Shown in pieces: positions 24,417 through 32,993 of a DNA stretch of 64,000 nucleotides (position 1 is its first letter; each line of letters starts with the position of its first letter). Below the pieces are notes generated by a model. It worked only from the letters and a program-made list of their open reading frames with translations. It was not told where the DNA came from and ran no database searches. Origin of the DNA: Paenibacillus polysaccharolyticus (GTDB taxonomy: Bacteria; Bacillota; Bacilli; Paenibacillales; Paenibacillaceae); contig NZ_FMVM01000006.1 of the NCBI RefSeq assembly GCF_900102085.1, forward strand, positions 259,258 through 323,257. The letters are read 5' to 3'. Both the position numbers and the translations under genes were made by a program.

Positions 24417-26603
24417 TTAATGGGGTTCAACCATAAAATCAACCTGACATACAATCTCTAGCGGAGCATCGTTGGCGGTTTCGGCATCTTCAACTCGTTC
24501 ATCCTCGCTCTTTGCCGCTGTAACTTCGTTCCCTTTCCAAACAAGTGATGTACGATAAAATGTAACAGGGACCTGATCATGATCCACGGTATGCACAGCT
24601 TCTGTCTGCACCCGCCACAGGACAGCATCATAGTTCATGTACAGATTAGCCTGCGAAGCCTGCCACCGAAGTCTGCCTTCCTTTTCCATTGTCGGACCTA
24701 CCCGGCTTATCCAGCGCTCAACGACTTGTGATTCAACATATGGCTCGTTCAACGAAGCCTTTGCAGTATCCGCTTCTGTGTCCATCTTCCATTGGAATCT
24801 GTCTATAATCCGCAAGGTCGCCATATCTACATGCACACCCGGATCAGAAGGATTCCCCGTACTACAACAACTGCCGCCTCTTTCCTTAACTTCCATAGTC
24901 CTATTCATTCCAACATAATCTTGTCCGGCCTTCCAGCTCAGATGGCGTGTATACCGGTGTAATGTTGTTGCTTCGGAATATGCACGCGTCAAGTCGAACA
25001 AGGCCTGCATTTCACTTCCATCCGGCTCAAGCCTGAATTCCAGCAACTCGGCTTCAGCCTTTCTACCCGAACGTTGCTCGCAACCTCCGATCAGGGGCAC
25101 GTTATGCCCGGCAGATGAGATATGAAATAACTGCTCGCGCCCTGGAGCAAAATACGCCTGAGTGTACAACCCTGCTCCAGGGTCACACAGTATATTTTCG
25201 CCACCGCAATGGATAATCACTTGTCCCAGATCATTATGATTGTGGGGTTCATCATTATGACCGCCTTTAAACGAACATGCCACCTGAACCCACTCCCAGT
25301 CTGAACAAGGTTTGCTTGTCTCTCCTTGTACATTCGGCGGCATATGAAGGGCATGTTTAGCAACCATCCATTCCAGCTGTTGAAAAATAAACCCTCCATT
25401 CGCCCGCTCAGCCGCTTCTCGATGTATACGTTTATATACCCCCGGATCGCTCCACATCACGTTCCGTAACAGATGAGCCCAGCGACGACAAGGATCTTCT
25501 GTCAGCCGGGGAATACGCAAGGGCAAATCCACTTCCATTCCGAAACGTACAGCTAACAGAGACAGGAGCCCCGAAGGTATCTCTTCATGCTCCGAGCTAT
25601 CCGAATAATTGATAAATGTACCGCCCGACAGATGGATTCGTAGCGGAAATGCCGCTATCGCCGCTATTTTGGAACCTTGTAACAAGTCCAACGCTCCCTC
25701 TGTGTAGTCCAGTAACATCTCGGCATAATAAACGAAGTAACCGAAGCCATACACCCAGTACCCAATCCCTTCAGCACAGCCGCCGTCCTCGCCATACCCG
25801 CTCAAGAACGCCTTCATACAGTCGATCGTCTGCCTGGTGGACTCCAGCAGCATCGCCTGATCCTCCAGCAATAACAGAGCAGCCATGCCGCAACATCCCC
25901 CACAGACAGCAGACCAGTTGTGATCGGCTATCTGCCAGTGATATGCCCTCTTTTCCCTGTATAACGGCGTAAAGATACGTCGCTCCGCCTCTTTACGTAT
26001 CCGTTCAACAACCAGAGCATCGAGATGATGACGATGAAGTGCCACAATCTCTGCAAGCATATGTACCGTCTCTGCGGCGAAGAGATCGATATTGCCTGCT
26101 ACCTGCTCCGCCTCTCCCGTTCCCAGATGTGCCGGAAGGCACCACGTATATTCATCACATACCGCCCACAACATCTCTTCGAGAGCATGAACCATATGAG
26201 GGGTGCCAGCATCGAGAGCAAGCATGGCAACGGCTGCTAATCTACCGCGCCTTTCGAAGTAAACCTGCTCGTATGCTTTGCGGTCTCCCGCCCTGCCGAA
26301 CTGTCGAAATAATTGGAATGTCAGAAGAGGTAGCGGTTCTCTTAATGCTTGCTCTCCATACCTTCGTAAATCGGTGAGCATCTCAGCCAACTCGGGCCGG
26401 AACAATTTTTCCCGAAGTTCATCAGCCTTGAATCCTGCACCCTCTTGAACATGATTCCGATTGTTAATGTTAAGAAACACTTGCTGGATCTGCTCTTCGT
26501 CTGGCCAGTCGAGTACCTCAGATTCATCTAGAGCGTATCTTACACGCATTTCATGATGTTCGTTTCCGATTTCGTGATTAGAGCCTTGCAAAGGATTCAC
26601 CAC
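24417..26603 (-). CDS. Heparinase II/III-family polysaccharide lyase
   Basis: A 728-residue lyase-like protein. An alpha-toroid domain (about 20-390) contains HWQIADHNWSAVCGGCCGM and EGIGYWVYGFGYFVYYAEML. A beta-sandwich domain (about 400-728) has the heparinase II/III hallmark HNDEPHNHNDLGQVIIHCG, in which the HxHxD-like residues bind metal. Such enzymes cleave uronic-acid polysaccharides by beta-elimination, producing the unsaturated ends that GH88 removes. No signal peptide is present, so substrates must be imported oligosaccharides. GTG 26603 is a weakly supported start (AGTGAAGC upstream). The precise substrate (glycosaminoglycan, gellan or xanthan type) cannot be read. Confidence 0.78.
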   Translation of the reverse strand: MVNPLQGSNHEIGNEHHEMRVRYALDESEVLDWPDEEQIQQVFLNINNRNHVQEGAGFKADELREKLFRPELAEMLTDLRRYGEQALREPLPLLTFQLFRQFGRAGDRKAYEQVYFERRGRLAAVAMLALDAGTPHMVHALEEMLWAVCDEYTWCLPAHLGTGEAEQVAGNIDLFAAETVHMLAEIVALHRHHLDALVVERIRKEAERRIFTPLYREKRAYHWQIADHNWSAVCGGCCGMAALLLLEDQAMLLESTRQTIDCMKAFLSGYGEDGGCAEGIGYWVYGFGYFVYYAEMLLDYTEGALDLLQGSKIAAIAAFPLRIHLSGGTFINYSDSSEHEEIPSGLLSLLAVRFGMEVDLPLRIPRLTEDPCRRWAHLLRNVMWSDPGVYKRIHREAAERANGGFIFQQLEWMVAKHALHMPPNVQGETSKPCSDWEWVQVACSFKGGHNDEPHNHNDLGQVIIHCGGENILCDPGAGLYTQAYFAPGREQLFHISSAGHNVPLIGGCEQRSGRKAEAELLEFRLEPDGSEMQALFDLTRAYSEATTLHRYTRHLSWKAGQDYVGMNRTMEVKERGGSCCSTGNPSDPGVHVDMATLRIIDRFQWKMDTEADTAKASLNEPYVESQVVERWISRVGPTMEKEGRLRWQASQANLYMNYDAVLWRVQTEAVHTVDHDQVPVTFYRTSLVWKGNEVTAAKSEDERVEDAETANDAPLEIVCQVDFMVEPH

Positions 26604-26629
26604 GCTTCACTAATGGAATTTAAGATAAG

Positions 26630-27295
26630 CTACACAATAGCAAGTGGAGATTGCTGCACCACAGACAACCACTGACGGGCAATTAGCTCATGACCTGCCG
26701 CAGTAGGATGAACGCCATCCCATAACCAGTATGAAGCATCGGCTTGCTCCAATGCCGCATTGAACGTTTGCTGTAGCGGGACCCACACCGCCCCGAAGTG
26801 CTCGGCCATTTCTCGAACCTGTTGCTGGTATTCAGCCATAAGCGTTTCCCAGCCCTCCCATTTCTCCAGTGTCGCCCCTGTCTTCAGAATGAAAGGCTCC
26901 ATCAGTACAAGTCCGGTATTCGGTATAACTTCCCGTGTTTCCTCCAGCAGGTGACGATACGCCCGGGCAAAACGATCTGTATATCCTCTTGGTTCATCAT
27001 TCATAAAACGCCAAGCATCGTTAACCCCAATCAGGATACTGATCAGATCGGGTTTCAGACTATATGTGTCTTCATTCCAGCGTGCGTACAGATCGGATGC
27101 CCGATTTCCGCTAATGCCTCGGTTATAGAACGTTTTTTGCTTGCTCGCCAGTTCCATGCCCAGTCTGCTTGAGATCAAATAAGCGTACCCGTGACCGAGA
27201 ACATGATTCAGATCCTCATTCCGTGATCTTCCTCCGTCGGTAATGGAATCCCCTTGAAACAAAATCGTCGATGGACTTGGTTTCATCTTAGACAT
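26630..27295 (-). CDS. SGNH/GDSL hydrolase (carbohydrate esterase-like)
   Basis: A 221-residue SGNH-fold esterase. Block I is FQGDSITDGG (Ser nucleophile about residue 17), block II GISGNRASDL, block III IGVNDAW and block V DGVHPTAAGH with the Asp-His pair. This arrangement is typical of rhamnogalacturonan-acetylesterase-like and related sugar O-acetylesterases. There is no signal peptide. As first gene of the operon it would deacetylate oligosaccharides before lyase cleavage; that role is inferred from its neighbours. AAAGGA lies three bases before ATG 27295; ATG 27286 is an alternative. Confidence 0.85.
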   Translation of the reverse strand: MSKMKPSPSTILFQGDSITDGGRSRNEDLNHVLGHGYAYLISSRLGMELASKQKTFYNRGISGNRASDLYARWNEDTYSLKPDLISILIGVNDAWRFMNDEPRGYTDRFARAYRHLLEETREVIPNTGLVLMEPFILKTGATLEKWEGWETLMAEYQQQVREMAEHFGAVWVPLQQTFNAALEQADASYWLWDGVHPTAAGHELIARQWLSVVQQSPLAIV

Positions 27296-27431
27296 CGTTC
27301 CTTTCGCTCAAAATAGTTGATGAAATCCTTCTACTATATCCATGGCACAACAGACTATTTCATGCTGCTTTCTCCATCTTATCCCTTTTAGGTTCATTAG
27401 AAAATAGCGTTTTCATCACGATCCTACCTTC

Positions 27432-27761
27432 CTACCCCATGAGGTAACGTAATATCATCATGGATACAATACCAACCAGCACCGTACCGAGCAGACTGCG
27501 TGTCCAGATGGCTACAGCCACTGTCGGCAATGCTGCCCATAAGGCGGCATTTTCTGTAAGGGGGACAAGACGATTGCCTGACATAAACAATTCCTGACCA
27601 ATGAGTGAGGCCATGACAGCAACAGGCACATATTCGAGCCAGCGCATCAGCCACACCGGAATCTGTATTTTACTGAAGAGCATAAGCGGCAATACCCGGG
27701 GGATAAACGTGAGTAGTGCCGAGCCCATAATAATCCAGAATACATCCCATCTTACTTCCAT
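27432..27761 (-). CDS. azlD: AzlD family branched-chain amino acid exporter subunit
   Basis: A 109-residue membrane protein with three to four hydrophobic helices and the AzlD pattern LLTFIPRVLPLMLFSK and LEYVPVAVMASLIGQELF. It is the small partner of AzlC. In B. subtilis AzlCD exports branched-chain amino acids and confers 4-azaleucine resistance. The start overlaps the end of azlC by 10 bases, so the two are translationally coupled. Confidence 0.92.
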   Translation of the reverse strand: MEVRWDVFWIIMGSALLTFIPRVLPLMLFSKIQIPVWLMRWLEYVPVAVMASLIGQELFMSGNRLVPLTENAALWAALPTVAVAIWTRSLLGTVLVGIVSMMILRYLMG

Positions 27762-28495
27762 CGTTCCATAAACACTCCCATCGTTGCTGCAACCACTGCC
27801 GCTATGATAATGCTCAGACTACCTAGTGAAGCCATGCTTGCTAAGATAACACACACGACCGCTATGATTGCTACATTGATATGTATTTTTTTGCTTTTGC
27901 GATGTACCAACTGAAGCACGATTAGACCGATAAACATCGCTGGCAACGCATAGTCCAGTCCAAACCGATCCGGGTTCGTGATCCAGCGTCCAAAGTACGC
28001 TCCCGCCATGTTCGCGATAAACCAGTTCAAGTACGCCGTAATATTCAGACCGTGCATCCAGCGCTCACTGAGCGTTTTTCTACCGATTGCACGTGTCATC
28101 GCCACACCGAATGACTCATCCGTAAGCAGTGAGCCGATCCACATATTTTTAAGTGGCGTCAGATGTCTGAAATACGGAGATACCGCTGCGCTAAGCAGCA
28201 GATGACGCAGATTCACAAAAAATATAGTGAAGATGATTGCTAACGCCGATCCGTTGGAAGCCAGCATCCCTGCTGCGATGAACTGGGCAGAACCTGCATA
28301 CAAAATCAGGCTCAACAATGCCGTTTCGGCAAAACTGAGACCTGCAGTCATCTCGATGACCCCCGCTGCAAAGCCAATACTTAAGTATCCAAGCAGGGTA
28401 GGCACACAATCTCGAACCCCCTGCATAAATGTTGCTTTATCCTGGATTTCCACACTTTTTTCATGTGCAGATAATCTTGGTGCACTTTCATTCAA
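27752..28495 (-). CDS. azlC: AzlC family branched-chain amino acid exporter subunit
   Basis: A 247-residue membrane protein with about seven to eight helices; GVRDCVPTLLGYLSIGFAAGVI, LILYAGSAQFIAAGMLA and FFVNLRHLLLSAAVSPYF are the AzlC hallmarks. Together with AzlD it forms an exporter for branched-chain amino acids. The start TTG 28495 has GGAG 11 bases upstream and is only moderately supported; an internal ATG would remove a short polar N-terminus. No Lrp-type azlB regulator is adjacent. Confidence 0.92.
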   Translation of the reverse strand: MNESAPRLSAHEKSVEIQDKATFMQGVRDCVPTLLGYLSIGFAAGVIEMTAGLSFAETALLSLILYAGSAQFIAAGMLASNGSALAIIFTIFFVNLRHLLLSAAVSPYFRHLTPLKNMWIGSLLTDESFGVAMTRAIGRKTLSERWMHGLNITAYLNWFIANMAGAYFGRWITNPDRFGLDYALPAMFIGLIVLQLVHRKSKKIHINVAIIAVVCVILASMASLGSLSIIIAAVVAATMGVFMERWK

Positions 28496-28514
28496 CTCTC
28501 GTACAACTCCTCTC

Positions 28515-28540
28515 TAATTTTAATCACTGTCAGCCGATAT
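28515..28540 (+). promoter_or_regulatory. Sigma-D (flagellar) type promoter of the first chemoreceptor
   Basis: GCCGATAT (28533-28540) matches the sigma-D -10 element, and TAAT (28515-28518) stands 14 bases upstream in the -35 position. Confidence 0.6.
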
Positions 28541-28664
28541 ATATCGATACATACCATTCTGAATCAGAGATTTGGAATAATGAATGCAGAATTGGTTTGC
28601 ATTAACTTAGAAATATACCATATTTTATGTCAGTTCGGGAGAGTTGACAGGGGGAGAATGTACT

Positions 28665-30665
28665 ATGAAGAAAGTGAAGCAGCCAAAGGGGAAACGAACG
28701 TTACAGATGAGAGAGAAACTGATACTTTCATTTGCTATCGTGCTGCTGATCCCGACAATCAGTTTAGGCATCATTTCATTCCAGACAGCGGCTACCAAGG
28801 TCGAAGAAAAAATGTTTGAGAATGCCAACAGTAGCGTAAGTGTACTGAATCAGACCATTGACCAGATTATTGGGGCTACACGTAAAAATGTAGACTTCCT
28901 GGCAAGTCAGTTGGATGCTGGTAATGTGGGTCCGGTTCAAGGGGACGAAACGGATACCATTCGTACCTTACTTGATGCTTACAAAGATACACACAATGAC
29001 GTGGAACTTGCCTCCGTCGGAACGGATAAAGGTGTCTACATCAACTCCCCGGTCACCGCCGTTAACAAGCCGGGATATGATCCCCGTGAACGTCCTTGGT
29101 TTAAAGCTGCTTCGGAGAACAAAGACGTGCCAACTGTAATTACACCTTACATCTCAAGCAATACAGGTAACGTGGTTGCTTCGGTCGCTCAGACGACCGG
29201 TGACGGTCATGGTGTTGTTTCGGTCAGCCTTTCCCTTGAAGCTCTTTCCCAGACGGTAAATTCCACGAAAATCGGGCAAAGAGGATATATCTATATTATC
29301 GATAATGCAAATAAAATCATCGTGCATCCAACCGAAAAACCAGGTACCGAAGGCACGATGGAACCCTATAAACAAATTTTTGACCAAAAGAATGGTGATC
29401 TGCAGTATACGTTGAACGGAAAAAACGAACATGCCTTCTTCGTAACCAATGAAACGACAGGCTGGACAGTTGTCGGTGTTATCGATAACGACGAAGTTAC
29501 GGAAACCGTTCGTCCAATCCTGTACACTACCCTTGTTGTTATTGCGATTGCTGTAGTTATCAGCTCCATCATTATTTTCTGGATTGTACAAGCCATCACG
29601 AAACCGCTCAATCGCCTTGTCAAAGCTTCCAACGAAATCAGCGATGGAAATCTGACCATTGAGGTCGCTGTGAAAGGTCAGGATGAGTTCGGCAAACTCA
29701 GTAACAGCTTTAATAAAATGAGTGCATCTCTACGAACCGTCATTCAGGATGTGCGTAATACAGCTGACGAGCTTACAACATCTTCTGCACAGCTTGCGAT
29801 CAATTCGTCCGAGACAACCAAAGCTACGGAGCAAGTGGCCCTCATTACAGAACAGTCCGCAGCTGGCATTGAAAAGCAGGCAAACAGCCTGAAACATACC
29901 GCACAACAGATGAATGAACTTGCCGGAGGGGTTGGACAAGTAACCAACAGTACACAGCAAGTATCCGAAGCTGCAATGCAAGCAAGCGAACTCGCGCAAC
30001 AAGGGAACTCGACGATCAAAACGGCTGTATCGGAGATGGGTTCCATCCAGCATTTTGTGCAAGGTATCGCAGAAACTGCGACACGGCTGGATCAGCATTC
30101 CAGCTCCATCGGTGAGATGGTATCTGTCATTACGGATATCGCAGCCCAAACCAACCTGCTTGCGCTGAATGCTTCCATTGAAGCAGCCCGTGCAGGTGAG
30201 CATGGACGCGGATTCTCCGTTGTAGCAAGTGAAGTCCGCAAACTGGCGGAGCAGTCCAGCGAATCCGGTCAGAAGATCGTGGAGATGGTCGCATCCATTC
30301 AGCAAGAAATATCCAGGGCTAATGAGAATGTTCGTCTGGGACAAAAAGATGTAGACAGCGGCATCCGAGCTGTACAATTTGCCGATGATGCATTTGTGCA
30401 GATTAGCGAGGCCGTTGGGGTGGTCAATCAGCAGCTTGAAAATATCGCAGCGGCATCAGAAGAGATGTCTGCCAGCACAGCAGAAGTGGTGCAGTCTATC
30501 GACCACATTCATACCATCTCGGAAACCAATGCCGATGGCACAGAGAATATCTCCGCTGCAACGGAAGAGCAAGTGGCCTCCATGCAGGAAATCTCCTCCT
30601 CTGCCGATTCTCTTGCGCATCTGGCTAATAAGCTGCAGAAGCTGGTAGAGCAATTCAAGCTGTAA
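28665..30665 (+). CDS. Methyl-accepting chemotaxis protein with dCACHE domain
   Basis: A 666-residue chemoreceptor. TM1 lies at about 20-42, a periplasmic-type dCACHE sensor at about 45-285, TM2 at about 288-312, HAMP at about 313-365, and the signalling domain runs to the end. Its kinase-control tip reads [40 protein letters not shown]. The sensor has [11 protein letters not shown], as in amino-acid-binding dCACHE domains, but the strand after GHG reads VVSVSLSL, with Ser where the ligand-contacting Asp usually stands. ATG 28665 has GGGGGAG about 11 bases upstream. A terminator follows at 30731. Confidence 0.92.
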   Translation: MKKVKQPKGKRTLQMREKLILSFAIVLLIPTISLGIISFQTAATKVEEKMFENANSSVSVLNQTIDQIIGATRKNVDFLASQLDAGNVGPVQGDETDTIRTLLDAYKDTHNDVELASVGTDKGVYINSPVTAVNKPGYDPRERPWFKAASENKDVPTVITPYISSNTGNVVASVAQTTGDGHGVVSVSLSLEALSQTVNSTKIGQRGYIYIIDNANKIIVHPTEKPGTEGTMEPYKQIFDQKNGDLQYTLNGKNEHAFFVTNETTGWTVVGVIDNDEVTETVRPILYTTLVVIAIAVVISSIIIFWIVQAITKPLNRLVKASNEISDGNLTIEVAVKGQDEFGKLSNSFNKMSASLRTVIQDVRNTADELTTSSAQLAINSSETTKATEQVALITEQSAAGIEKQANSLKHTAQQMNELAGGVGQVTNSTQQVSEAAMQASELAQQGNSTIKTAVSEMGSIQHFVQGIAETATRLDQHSSSIGEMVSVITDIAAQTNLLALNASIEAARAGEHGRGFSVVASEVRKLAEQSSESGQKIVEMVASIQQEISRANENVRLGQKDVDSGIRAVQFADDAFVQISEAVGVVNQQLENIAAASEEMSASTAEVVQSIDHIHTISETNADGTENISAATEEQVASMQEISSSADSLAHLANKLQKLVEQFKL

Positions 30666-30730
30666 TGGGCAACCAACGCAAATCTTTCGCCATTTGGCGA
30701 GCATATTAGAGCACATCAACTTAAAAAAGT

Positions 30731-30757
30731 CCCTTTGCCGACTCTACAGCAAAGGGA
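30731..30757 (+). terminator. Terminator of the chemoreceptor gene
   Basis: CCCTTTGC and GCAAAGGG are separated by 10 bases and followed by ATTTTCTT. Confidence 0.75.
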
Positions 30758-30897
30758 TTTTCTTCATTTAGGATAGTCATACATACTCACTACTTACTTG
30801 CCACTTGCTTGCTTACTAACTTATTAAAAAGGCTAAATCACAATATTCCGCCCAGAAGTGACTGCCCTCCATCGCCTGATCTAGCTGGATAATTTTC

Positions 30898-30989
30898 TAA
30901 CGATCTCAGGGAAGCTTATTTAGTAAAAATAGAGAGAAAATGGACGGATATCATGTGTTTTAGTGAAATAAGGTTTCTGGTGATCGTTA
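30898..30989. repeat. Dispersed 24-bp repeat, locus B (two units)
   Basis: A plus unit at 30898-30921 and a minus unit at 30966-30989 match the TAACGATC...TATTT units at 10731 and 39386. They stand head to head around a 44-base AT-rich centre. Confidence 0.85.
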
Positions 30990-31127
30990 CATTTCCAGAA
31001 AACCAGTCATGTATTATGATACTTAATGAAGCGCAAAATCTACGTAAAGACGGTCCTAATCCATCTATCGGTTACATGAATCGGGATCGTCTTTTGTATT
31101 CGAAGTCCTTCAGCACCTCTTTGGTTG

Positions 31128-31156
31128 TTGACAATAACTGAACGTTCATTTAATAT
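31128..31156 (+). promoter_or_regulatory. Relic promoter of the decayed tetR copy
   Basis: TTGACA (31128) and TAATAT (31151) with a 17-base spacer are identical in arrangement to the intact tetR promoter at 32242. TTCATTTAATAT overlaps the -10. Confidence 0.65.
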
Positions 31157-31162
31157 AGGCTC

Positions 31163-31331
31163 GTGAGACATAAAAGATGAAAAAAGAACCAAGCTAATTC
31201 GATTTCACAATCCGGTTGAATAATGACGTTAAAAATAGCTAAGCGGCTAATCTTGTGAATGTAAATAAACTACAATTTAAAAGGAATTTGAGCTCATATT
31301 CTACTGAGCTGGGGATGCCATTAGTCAATAA
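31163..31331 (+). pseudogene. Decayed tetR copy (internal deletion)
   Basis: The sequence aligns with both ends of the intact tetR gene at 32277-32849. The first 100 bases match the start (GACATAAAAGATGAAAAAAG region, with one extra A giving a frameshift and GTG in place of ATG). The last 70 bases match its end (AAAAGGAATTTGAGCTCATA to ATGCCATTAGTCAATAA). About 400 bases of the middle are missing. It sits upstream of the first NAD(P)-binding gene exactly as the intact tetR sits upstream of the second. Confidence 0.8.
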
Positions 31332-31363
31332 TGGCATTTATTCTTCTGTTAATTAAATAAACA

Positions 31364-31376
31364 TTCATTTAATTAA
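31364..31376. promoter_or_regulatory. Putative TetR operator upstream of the first NAD(P)-binding gene
   Basis: TTCATTTAATTAA recurs with small changes at 31145, 32259 and 32884, each time upstream of a tetR or NAD(P)-binding gene, so it is a plausible operator half-site. Confidence 0.5.
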
Positions 31377-31524
31377 TAGTCTGGAAGTGAATATAGAACG
31401 ACGTTCATAATAGCCAAAATGACTTCCTCATCGTTTAAATCTATGCATATGTAGAGGACATTAAAATTAGGAATAAGCATTTCCCTCTAACGAGAGTCAG
31501 CTTTTTAAAGAAAGGATGGCAGCA

Positions 31525-32196
31525 ATGAAGGTGATTTTATATGGTGTAACGGGTATGATGGGTCAGTCAGCATTAAGAGAAAGTTTACGCGATCCAGAGG
31601 TGGAACAAATATTAGCGATTGTACGTAAACCAACAACTAACCAACATGTCAAATATCAAGAAATTGTGTTACCGGATATTTCTGATCTCTCCTCAATTCA
31701 GGAGAAAGTGATGGGATATGATGCATGCCTTTATTTAATTGGTGTTTCATCAGCTGATGTGTCGGAGGCTGACTATATCCATATCACCTATGAAATGACA
31801 ATAAAAGTAGCCTCTCAATTAATCAGACTCAATCCTGATATGAAAATGATTTATATTACGGGAATGGGAGCAGATAGTACGGAGCAAGGAAAAAAAATGT
31901 GGGCTCGCATAGAAGGAAAAACGGAAAATGCGTTACTTCGCCTGCCTTTCAAAGGAGCGTATATGTTACGCCCGTTAGTTATTTTACCTATGCATGGTGT
32001 TCGTTCAAAAGTAACACTTCATCGTATCCTATACAATGTATTAAAACCTTTGAATCCGTTGTTAAAACGAATGAAGTCAGTTATAACATCTGAACAATTA
32101 GGTCAGGTTATTTTACATTTAGCCAAAACAGGAACAACAAAAGAAGTGTTGGAGAAAGAACAGATAAAAGAAATGGCGTTATCGATTCAAAGATAA
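31525..32196 (+). CDS. NAD(P)-binding (NmrA/SDR-like) protein, copy 1
   Basis: A 223-residue atypical short-chain dehydrogenase-like protein. The dinucleotide-binding start MKVILYGVTGMMGQSALRESL follows the GxxGxxG pattern, and MIYITGMGADSTEQG is the mid-domain strand. It lacks the usual YxxxK pair, so a redox-sensing or isomerase-like role is possible. AAAGGA eight bases before ATG 31525 sets the start; an ATG at 31516 overlaps that site. The protein is about 84 percent identical by eye to the second copy at 32994. Codon use is AT-rich compared with flanking genes, suggesting acquisition. Expression is probably controlled by the TetR protein encoded next. Confidence 0.82.
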   Translation: MKVILYGVTGMMGQSALRESLRDPEVEQILAIVRKPTTNQHVKYQEIVLPDISDLSSIQEKVMGYDACLYLIGVSSADVSEADYIHITYEMTIKVASQLIRLNPDMKMIYITGMGADSTEQGKKMWARIEGKTENALLRLPFKGAYMLRPLVILPMHGVRSKVTLHRILYNVLKPLNPLLKRMKSVITSEQLGQVILHLAKTGTTKEVLEKEQIKEMALSIQR

Positions 32197-32241
32197 GATG
32201 TATTAGAAACTTAGCACACAAAAAACCGTTGACCGTTGCCG

Positions 32242-32270
32242 TTGACAATAACCGAACGTTCATTTAATAT
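32242..32270 (+). promoter_or_regulatory. Strong sigma-A promoter of tetR with overlapping operator
   Basis: TTGACA (32242-32247) and TAATAT (32265-32270) are separated by exactly 17 bases. GAACGTTC and TTCATTTAATAT lie within or next to it, so TetR bound here would block RNA polymerase. Transcription would begin within a base or two of the ATG at 32277. Confidence 0.8.
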
Positions 32271-32276
32271 AAATTC

Positions 32277-32849
32277 ATGAGACATAAAGATGAAAAAAAG
32301 AACCAAGCTATTTTCGATTCTACAATCCAGTTGATTAATGAAGTTGGATTCTCCGATCTCTCCATGTCAAAAATAGCGAAGCGAGCTAACCTTTCTCCTG
32401 CTACTATTTATACTTATTACGAAAATAAAGAAGACTTGCTAGTCAAACTGTATCTGGATGTAAAGGAAAAGTTGAGCAGAAGTATGTTGCATGGTATTCA
32501 TGAAGAATTGGATACTAAAGAAATCTGCTATATCTTCATGAAGAACTCATTAGAATTCATGATGGAAAACAAAGATTGGTTTCTTTTCTTAGAACAGTTT
32601 ACAGCATCACCATTTATGAACAAGTTATGTATGGCTGATACTGCTCCCATGTTTGAAAACTTGTACCGTTATTTTGAACGAGGGATTAGCAATGGCTCTT
32701 TAAAAAATGCGAAAGCGGAGTTAATTATCTCATATTGTTATTTCCCTATTGTTCAGCTTGCAAAGGAATATTATGAAGGAATGTACACTACAATTGAAAA
32801 GGAATTTGAGCTCATATTTTCACTGAGCTGGGATGCCATTAGTCAATAA
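32277..32849 (+). CDS. TetR/AcrR family transcriptional regulator
   Basis: A 190-residue repressor. The DNA-binding helix-turn-helix is FSDLSMSKIAKRANLSPATIYTYYENKEDLLVKLY (about 26-60), and the remaining helices form the ligand-binding domain. ATG 32277 is the only in-frame start near the beginning, yet no ribosome site precedes it and the promoter predicts a transcript that begins at or next to this ATG, so the mRNA may be leaderless. It lies between two near-identical NAD(P)-binding genes that it probably represses. It is AT-rich like its neighbours. Confidence 0.88.
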   Translation: MRHKDEKKNQAIFDSTIQLINEVGFSDLSMSKIAKRANLSPATIYTYYENKEDLLVKLYLDVKEKLSRSMLHGIHEELDTKEICYIFMKNSLEFMMENKDWFLFLEQFTASPFMNKLCMADTAPMFENLYRYFERGISNGSLKNAKAELIISYCYFPIVQLAKEYYEGMYTTIEKEFELIFSLSWDAISQ

Positions 32850-32883
32850 TGGCATTTATTATGTTTTTTAATTAAACGATCAT

Positions 32884-32896
32884 TCATTTAACTAAT
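32884..32896. promoter_or_regulatory. Putative TetR operator upstream of the second NAD(P)-binding gene
   Basis: TTCATTTAACTAA matches the element at 31364 and the tetR promoter element at 32259. Confidence 0.5.
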
Positions 32897-32993
32897 GATA
32901 AGAAAGTTAATATAGAAAGAACGTTGAAGTTCTTAATATCCACAGTGATTTCTTCTAAAGAGAGTCCGTTTTTTCAAAGAAAGGATGGTAGCA

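Noticed and set aside
31516..31524. ATG at 31516 as start of NAD(P)-binding copy 1
   Set aside because: This ATG overlaps the AAAGGA ribosome site; the ATG at 31525 is correctly spaced and gives the standard nucleotide-binding N-terminus.
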